A DNA stretch of 11,814 nt from an uncultured Cryptobacterium sp. Lineage in GTDB: Bacteria > Actinomycetota > Coriobacteriia > Coriobacteriales > Eggerthellaceae. Below, in pieces: positions 8,347 through 11,814 of the stretch (position 1 is its first letter; each line of letters opens with the position of its first letter). The stretch spans positions 1-11,814 of the forward strand of contig USIG01000044.1 of assembly GCA_900554685.1 (NCBI GenBank). The letters run 5' to 3'. The notes under the pieces were generated by a model that was not told the DNA's origin, ran no database searches, and saw only the letters and a program-made list of their open reading frames with translations. The position numbers and the translations under genes are program-made.

Positions 8347-8508
8347 GTCTTGCTACACTGATAATGCGCTGTTGCGTGCGTGGCCATAACCAGACAAAGC
8401 TAAGTTAAAGCCTGCATCAGTGGCGTAATTTCAGCAGCAACGCACAAAGAGTGGGGTAGCGCCACGACTTACGATATAAAAGCCGATGGCGTAGCAATAT
8501 CAATCTAT

Positions 8509-8516
8509 AAAGGAGG
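8509..8516 (+). promoter_or_regulatory. Strong ribosome binding site of the 110-residue gene
   Basis: AAAGGAGG is a near-ideal match to the 16S rRNA 3' end, 4 bases before the ATG at 8521. It is the strongest site in the window and fixes the start. The 174-base gap before the gene (8347–8520) shows no terminator. It has only weak -10-like elements, TGCTACACT at 8351–8359 and TATAAA at 8475–8480, neither with a convincing -35. Confidence 0.75.
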
Positions 8517-8520
8517 CATT

Positions 8521-8853
8521 ATGGGAAGGCAGTCGGACGAAGCTTTGGAAGTGTCCAACATCGATGAGTTGATTCACTACCTTATGCAAAACCACTCTGC
8601 TTATATGCAGTGGTCTGAAGTGACGTATTATCTGACTGATGCCAATGATATTTATTGGCGTGCTCAAAACACCAACGAATTGAACGAAAAAGGCCATTTT
8701 GTGGACTGTAGTGAACTGGTAGCTTCGGTCCGCGAATTTGTTGACGTGCCTTTCATGGAAGGGGGCCGTTCGATCCGCGATGTGTTTGATGAGGCAACCT
8801 TCTACGCATCGGTGAAAATTGATGGACAGGGTACTCCCGTTCCTGTTATTTAG
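8521..8853 (+). CDS. Conserved-looking small protein of unknown function
   Basis: I do not recognise this 110-residue protein. It is acidic and soluble, with no signal peptide or membrane segment. Predicted layout: a helix near residues 11–24 (VSNIDELIHYLMQN), an aromatic-rich stretch WSEVTYYLTDANDIYWRAQN at 31–50 that looks like beta strands, a helix near 64–74 (SELVASVREFV), a helix near 84–92, and a final strand before a proline-rich tail (PVPVI). It has one cysteine, C63. The very strong ribosome binding site, ordinary codon use and long intergenic space before it argue for a real, well-expressed gene. It stands alone between the U32 gene and tRNA-Ala, so context does not suggest a role. 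Confidence 0.82.
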   Translation: MGRQSDEALEVSNIDELIHYLMQNHSAYMQWSEVTYYLTDANDIYWRAQNTNELNEKGHFVDCSELVASVREFVDVPFMEGGRSIRDVFDEATFYASVKIDGQGTPVPVI

Positions 8854-8971
8854 CTTGCAAACAGGGCCTCGCTCTTTGTAAACAGCGCTTTGGTCTGTTC
8901 GTATTGAAGGGCTTGTTGTGTGATATCTATGAGCGATGAGGGTATTCGTCTCCGGTAAGGCAAATTACCTC

Positions 8972-9000
8972 TTGACCGCACTTCCCGATGACGGTATTCT
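8972..9000 (+). promoter_or_regulatory. Promoter of tRNA-Ala
   Basis: TTGACC (8972–8977) and TATTCT (8995–9000) are separated by exactly 17 bases. Transcription would start near 9007, giving a leader of about 8 bases before the tRNA at 9015. Both hexamers match the sigma-70 consensus at five of six or four of six positions. Confidence 0.75.
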
Positions 9001-9014
9001 AATCAACGCACTAC

Positions 9015-9090
9015 GGGGCATTAGCTCAGCTGGGAGAGCGCATGGCTGGCAGCCATGAGGTCAGGGGTTCGATCCCCCTATGCTCCACCA
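9015..9090 (+). tRNA. tRNA-Ala (anticodon GGC)
   Basis: The 76-base cloverleaf is complete. The acceptor stem GGGGCAT (9015–9021) pairs with ATGCTCC (9080–9086) with one G·T pair. The D arm is TAGCTCAGCTGGGAGAGCG. The anticodon stem CATGG/CCATG (9041–9045, 9053–9057) encloses the loop CTGGCAG with anticodon GGC at 9048–9050. The T arm contains GGTTCGATCC. The discriminator A is at 9087 and the CCA end is encoded at 9088–9090. It reads GCC and GCU alanine codons. It has its own promoter and terminator, so it is a single-gene transcription unit. Confidence 0.97.
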
Positions 9091-9097
9091 TAAATTC

Positions 9098-9125
9098 AAA
9101 GGCCGCTTGTACAAGCGGCCTTTTT
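9098..9125 (+). terminator. Intrinsic terminator of tRNA-Ala
   Basis: A perfect palindrome GGCCGCTTGT/ACAAGCGGCC (9101–9120) is flanked by AAA and TTTTT, giving a GC-rich hairpin followed by a T run. It starts 8 bases after the tRNA CCA end. The A-run upstream makes it partly bidirectional. Confidence 0.93.
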
Positions 9126-9245
9126 GTATAGGTCTCCATTCTCTGTGTTCTCATTTTCGGGTTATAGGCCCCAAAGAGGCCATTAAACCCTCATTTTTGG
9201 ATGAAGGCTGTTTAGAGACTAAGCGTGAAAAGGAGCGTTTTATTC

Positions 9246-9713
9246 ATGATGGGCAACATTGCAGTAAGCGCTTGTTTGCTTGGCGTGCCGTGTCGCTACG
9301 ATGGGGGATCAAAGCCCAACGAAGAGGTCATTCAATTTCTTCAAGACTACGATGGCAAAATTGTTCGTATATGTCCTGAAGTGATGGGCGGACTTTCTAT
9401 TCCTCACCCTGCTCATGAAATTCAAATGCACAAGAAAATGCGCACGGTGTGTGATGAAGAGGGCAACGACCACACGAAAGAGTTTGAAGAGGGGGCACGC
9501 ATTGCCTGCGAGCGTGCGTGCGAAAAAGGATGCACTCATGCCATCTTAAAGGCGAAAAGTCCTTCATGCGGGGTGGATCTTATCTATGATGGAACCTTTT
9601 CCCAAACGCTTGTACCTGGCGATGGGGTAGCGGCTGCACTTCTGCGTCAGCGTGGTATCAAGCTTGCGACTGAAAAAACGTTTAAAGAAGTTTTTGGCGT
9701 TGAGGGCAAGTAA
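9246..9713 (+). CDS. DUF523 family protein (YbbK-like)
   Basis: This small soluble protein of 155 residues has the full DUF523 pattern. VSACLLGVPCRYDGG is near 7–21 with C10 and C16. RICPEVMGGLSIPHP is at 41–55 with C43. HAILKAKSPSCG is at 98–109 with C108, then YDGTF and GDGVAAALL. The biochemical function of the family is not established. The conserved cysteines suggest metal or cluster binding or thiol chemistry, which is an inference. Nine or so cysteines in all, including a cluster around 69–96, are more than the core motif needs. The ATG at 9246 follows GGAG at 9232–9235 by 10 bases; an in-frame GTG at 9225 would place that site inside the gene. It lies 120 bases after the tRNA terminator and converges with the next gene, stops 12 bases apart. 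Confidence 0.9.
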   Translation: MMGNIAVSACLLGVPCRYDGGSKPNEEVIQFLQDYDGKIVRICPEVMGGLSIPHPAHEIQMHKKMRTVCDEEGNDHTKEFEEGARIACERACEKGCTHAILKAKSPSCGVDLIYDGTFSQTLVPGDGVAAALLRQRGIKLATEKTFKEVFGVEGK

Positions 9714-9725
9714 GCCTGCAAGAAA

Positions 9726-10049
9726 TTATACGCAAGCAGCAACTTCATGAGGATTGTTTTTGAGATAGTTTTCTACCACGTCAAAGGCGCGGCCCGACAT
9801 CCCTGAAACCACTTTGATGCCAGCATTTTCCATACTTTCGATTTCTTTTTTTGAGATTGAACCGCAAAGCAGGATTTTGACATCAATCTGTCGTAAAAAG
9901 TTAGCTTGAGAACCGCAGAGATGGCCTTGGCTGGGAAGATTGCGCGAATCAACCATTTCACCATTTTCTATTTTGTAGTAATTAAAGTTGGTGCAGCAGC
10001 TAAAATGGCTGCATACATCCAAACCTTCACTTGCTACAGCAATTCTCAT
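9726..10049 (-). CDS. NifX/NifB C-terminal-type dinitrogenase cofactor-binding fold protein
   Basis: This 107-residue protein matches the small Nitro_FeMo-Co fold family (NifX, NafY and the NifB C-terminus). It begins MRIAVASEGLDVCSHF, the usual MKIAVAS…(V)SxHFGxC opening. It then has YYKIENGEMVDSRN, a VKILLCGSISKK strand–turn and AGIKVVSGMSGRAFDVVENYL. Family members bind or carry iron–sulfur or metal cofactors. Stand-alone copies are common in anaerobes that do not fix nitrogen, and no nif genes are seen here. Six cysteines (13, 18, 19, 45, 62, 106) exceed the family norm, and the C-terminus ends AACV. The ATG at 10049 is preferred over the in-frame start at 10073 because AAGGGAA lies just upstream and the family begins at this MRIAVA. 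No clear promoter was found. Confidence 0.85.
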   Translation of the reverse strand: MRIAVASEGLDVCSHFSCCTNFNYYKIENGEMVDSRNLPSQGHLCGSQANFLRQIDVKILLCGSISKKEIESMENAGIKVVSGMSGRAFDVVENYLKNNPHEVAACV

Positions 10050-10106
10050 GGCTTCCCTTATCGTTACGTACAAATAACTACAGACGCTCTAAGATAGCTG
10101 CAGGGA

Positions 10107-10123
10107 AAAGCAAGGTTTGCTTT
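10107..10123. other. Short hairpin upstream of the NifX-like gene
   Basis: AAAGCAA (10107–10113) and TTGCTTT (10117–10123) form a perfect 7-bp stem with a 3-base loop. On the minus strand it would lie about 58 bases before the NifX-like start codon, in the leader or promoter. No T run follows on either strand, so it is not a standard terminator. Confidence 0.4.
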
Positions 10124-10273
10124 GCGGGCTGCAAAAAGCGAATGGTGTTGTAGTGCGCAGCCTGGAGGTTTTCCCGCTTATTTCTTTTGTTGTCTGTATA
10201 CATTCACGATAGCGCCTCAGATAAAGATGAAAATAATCTTTCGTTTAAGGGCTGAATAAAGGGTGCGATAGGA

Positions 10274-10303
10274 GTGTTTGGTGTCATAAATAAGACCAAA
10301 CGC
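10274..10303. repeat. Inverted repeat, possible operator
   Basis: GTGTTTGGT (10274–10282) and ACCAAACGC (10295–10303) form a 9-bp inverted repeat with one wobble pair and a 12-base AT-rich centre. The spacing suits a dimeric repressor as well as a hairpin. It lies between the NifX-like gene and the insertion sequence, with no nearby start codon to assign it to. Confidence 0.4.
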
Positions 10304-10401
10304 GCATTTGAAAAAGTGGTTTTGCGGGCAGGGAAAGAATTTTCGTTAAATGAATTTCAAAATGCAACAGTGTTGCAGTAAGTTTTGCAAGGTTTCTTTG
10401 A

Positions 10402-10448
10402 GTCCTCTGTTTGCGTGTAGACCGTAAGGTCTGCCGGAAACAGAGGAC
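10402..10448 (+). other. Long hairpin with GTAA tetraloop before the transposase
   Basis: The outer arms GTCCTCTGTTT (10402–10412) and AAACAGAGGAC (10438–10448) pair perfectly over 11 bp. Inside, GTAGACC (10417–10423) and GGTCTGC (10428–10434) pair over 7 bp with one wobble and close on GTAA, a GNRA-type loop. A small asymmetric internal loop (GCGT against CGG) separates the two helices. AATTCTTTTC follows, a weak T-rich tail. It may limit transcription entering the transposase gene from outside, as is known in other insertion sequences. Confidence 0.7.
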
Positions 10449-10494
10449 AATTCTTTTCTATCCTTATATACTTCACGCAGCTTTCCTTGGGTGG

Positions 10495-10502
10495 AAGGGA
10501 GG
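10495..10502 (+). promoter_or_regulatory. Ribosome binding site of the transposase
   Basis: AAGGGAGG lies 5 bases before GTG at 10508 and fixes this non-ATG start. No in-frame ATG with a comparable site is found nearby. Confidence 0.75.
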
Positions 10503-10507
10503 CCACA

Positions 10508-11814
10508 GTGTCTAATCCAAGCAGAAAGCACCTCACCAAAGAACAACGTGAAGTAATAGAGGCGGGACTTTTGAATAACGACAGTGCAAGGACTATAGCA
10601 AAGCGTCTAGGAGTAAGTCCTTCAACGATCACTCGAGAAGTTAAAACTAACCGTACTCTAAGAGAAAAGAAGTCAAACAAGCCAACAAAACTCTCGCATC
10701 GATGCGTGCATGTTAGCGAGTGCGATAAAGTGGGCAGTGCTTGTTCTTCGTGCTTTTCCTTATTTACTCTTTGCAAGCAATGCAGAACCAAACAATGCAT
10801 TTATTACTGTTCTGATTTCATGCGTAAGGTATGTCCTCAGACACAGAAGTGGCCCTATATCTGTCCTGCCAATTGTAAGAAGCGCTCAGGCTGCAACTAC
10901 CAGAAGGCAAGCTATAGCGCCTATGAGGCTGACCAGAACTATCGCAACCGTCTAAGCTCAACAAGAAGCGGCATAGCCGTAACTCAAGAAGAGCTCGTAG
11001 CGATGGATAAGCTCATAACCCCTTTGATCAAGCAAGGGCAAAGCTATGAAGCTATCTGGAGAGAACACTCAAGCGAGCTTCCTATAGGACTTAGAAGCGC
11101 CTATAACTATCAAGAAAAAGGACTTTTCTCTACTCCTAATATTGAACTTCCAAGAAAGGTTCGTTATAAGCTGCGGAAAAAGTCAGTTGCTAAAAGAGAG
11201 CATATCGATAGATCAGCTCATGAGTATAAGGACTTCCAGGCACGGGTTGTTCAAGCCGACTCAGTGCAAGGCTTTCAAGAGAATAACTACGATCTTTTAT
11301 CTTTGATGCTCGTAGCACGCTCCTTTCAGTTCTATTTCAAAAAGAAGCACGGAACACCAGATGGGGTTGTGGGCATCTTTGACATGCTGGAGCGCTACCT
11401 TGATTCACGAGAGGCATTTAAGCGTATCTTTGAAGTGATACTAGCTGATCGTGGTAGTGAGTTTAATAACTTTGAAGGAATGGAGCGCTCATACTTAGAG
11501 CCTGACAAGAAGCGCTGTCGTGTTTACTTCTGCGATCCTATGAAATCGAACCAAAAAGCACAATGCGAGAGGAATCATGAACAGCTCAGAAGGATACTCC
11601 CTAAAGGGCGAAGTGACTTCGATGCGCTAAGCGCTTGGGACTGTGCCACTATTACTAGCCACATCAACTCGTATCCGTCCCCTAAGCAAGCAGGAGCACG
11701 TCCTATTGATCTTATACAGGGTCTTGTCCCTCAAGAATTATTGGATTTATTAGGAATAGAAAGACGATATGAGCAGGACATAAAATTTGGAAGCTCCTCC
11801 TGCATGCATATTCG
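10508..11814 (+). CDS. IS30-family transposase (3' end outside window)
   Basis: The frame from GTG 10508 stays open for 435 codons to the window end. The N-terminal helix-turn-helix is at about 9–49 (LTKEQREVIEAG, then ARTIAKRLGVSPSTITREV). A region with 12 cysteines at 66–129, including CSSC and CKQC, matches the Cys-rich linker of the longer IS30-type transposases. The DDE catalytic residues are read as D251 (QADSVQG), D314 (LADRGSEF) and E354 (CERNHEQLRRILPKG). Family members of this type are about 400–470 residues, so only a short tail should be missing. The enzyme cuts and joins DNA at the element ends. Arginine is often coded by AGA or AGG (about 14 codons), whereas upstream genes use mainly CGT and CGC. 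No stop or frameshift is seen, so it may be active. QADSV in place of the commoner (E)xDTV is a mild variation. Confidence 0.92.
   Translation, partial: MSNPSRKHLTKEQREVIEAGLLNNDSARTIAKRLGVSPSTITREVKTNRTLREKKSNKPTKLSHRCVHVSECDKVGSACSSCFSLFTLCKQCRTKQCIYYCSDFMRKVCPQTQKWPYICPANCKKRSGCNYQKASYSAYEADQNYRNRLSSTRSGIAVTQEELVAMDKLITPLIKQGQSYEAIWREHSSELPIGLRSAYNYQEKGLFSTPNIELPRKVRYKLRKKSVAKREHIDRSAHEYKDFQARVVQADSVQGFQENNYDLLSLMLVARSFQFYFKKKHGTPDGVVGIFDMLERYLDSREAFKRIFEVILADRGSEFNNFEGMERSYLEPDKKRCRVYFCDPMKSNQKAQCERNHEQLRRILPKGRSDFDALSAWDCATITSHINSYPSPKQAGARPIDLIQGLVPQELLDLLGIERRYEQDIKFGSSSCMHI

Larger units (their letters stand above)
10050..10507. other. Intergenic region without a gene; inverted repeats and an IS left end
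   Basis: No credible coding sequence is present on either strand. From left to right it holds the 5' region of the minus-strand NifX-like gene, a short hairpin at 10107–10123, an inverted repeat at 10274–10303, a 15-base palindrome at 10363–10377, and a large hairpin at 10402–10448. The part from roughly 10365 onward probably belongs to the insertion sequence. The part before it is AT-rich and shows no recognised riboswitch or RNA gene. Confidence 0.6.
10365..11814 (+). mobile_element. IS30-family insertion sequence, left part (cut by window end)
   Basis: The element is recognised from its transposase. Its left end is inferred to lie near the GTGTTGCAGTAAG sequence at 10370–10382, because IS30-type ends often contain a GTTGCA-like motif. 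The exact boundary, the right terminal repeat and the target duplication cannot be checked because the right end is outside the window. The interval includes a large hairpin before the transposase and an open reading frame to the last base. Confidence 0.6.

Noticed and set aside
8366..8446. Possible long-range stem between GTTGCGTGCG and CAGCAACGCAC before the 110-residue gene
   Set aside because: Only 5–6 consecutive pairs can form and the loop is over 50 bases. This is not enough to call an RNA element or riboswitch.
9080..9379. 99-codon plus-strand open frame starting inside the tRNA
   Set aside because: It begins in the tRNA-Ala 3' arm, runs through the terminator hairpin and overlaps the DUF523 gene in another frame.
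9726..10049. Evidence for nitrogen fixation
   Set aside because: NifX-type small proteins are common outside nitrogen fixers, and no nitrogenase or other nif gene is in the window.
10050..10200. Riboswitch or promoter upstream of the NifX-like gene
   Set aside because: No known riboswitch core could be matched by eye, and no -35/-10 pair with normal spacing was found on the minus strand.
1..11814. CRISPR array, prophage or defence system
   Set aside because: No regularly spaced repeats, cas genes, integrase or toxin–antitoxin pair could be found. The only mobile element is the IS30-type insertion at the right end.

Overview
This window looks like chromosomal DNA from a low-to-mid GC member of the Actinomycetota, most likely class Coriobacteriia. 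That placement is an inference from gene order (frr–uppS–cdsA–dxr–site-2 protease–ispG–proS) and from the style of the proteins. No rRNA or marker search could be run, so genus is not claimed.

Positions 1–6948 hold one tightly packed plus-strand operon. It starts with the last codons of frr (ribosome recycling factor), then uppS, cdsA, dxr, an M50 site-2 protease (rseP-like), ispG and proS. Genes overlap or sit within 25 bases of each other. Dxr and IspG are two steps of the MEP isoprenoid pathway, UppS uses the product to make the undecaprenyl carrier lipid, and CdsA makes CDP-diacylglycerol. The operon therefore joins membrane and cell-wall lipid precursors to translation genes. Two things are unusual. 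The site-2 protease lacks the PDZ domain and carries a winged-helix-like insert in its cytosolic loop. The proS gene is broken by an apparent 10-base deletion near 6398–6402.

Positions 6949–9713 are a looser plus-strand region. It holds a U32-family protein (probable tRNA hydroxylation factor), a 110-residue protein of unknown function behind a very strong ribosome binding site, a tRNA-Ala(GGC) gene with its own promoter and a strong intrinsic terminator, and a DUF523 protein. A small minus-strand NifX/NifB-type protein (10049–9726) converges on DUF523.

Positions 10050–10507 carry no gene but several inverted repeats. From about 10365 to the window end lies the left part of an IS30-family insertion sequence. 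Its transposase is open from 10508 to the last base and is cut only by the window edge. Its frequent AGA/AGG arginine codons contrast with the CGN codons of the core genes, which fits horizontal acquisition.
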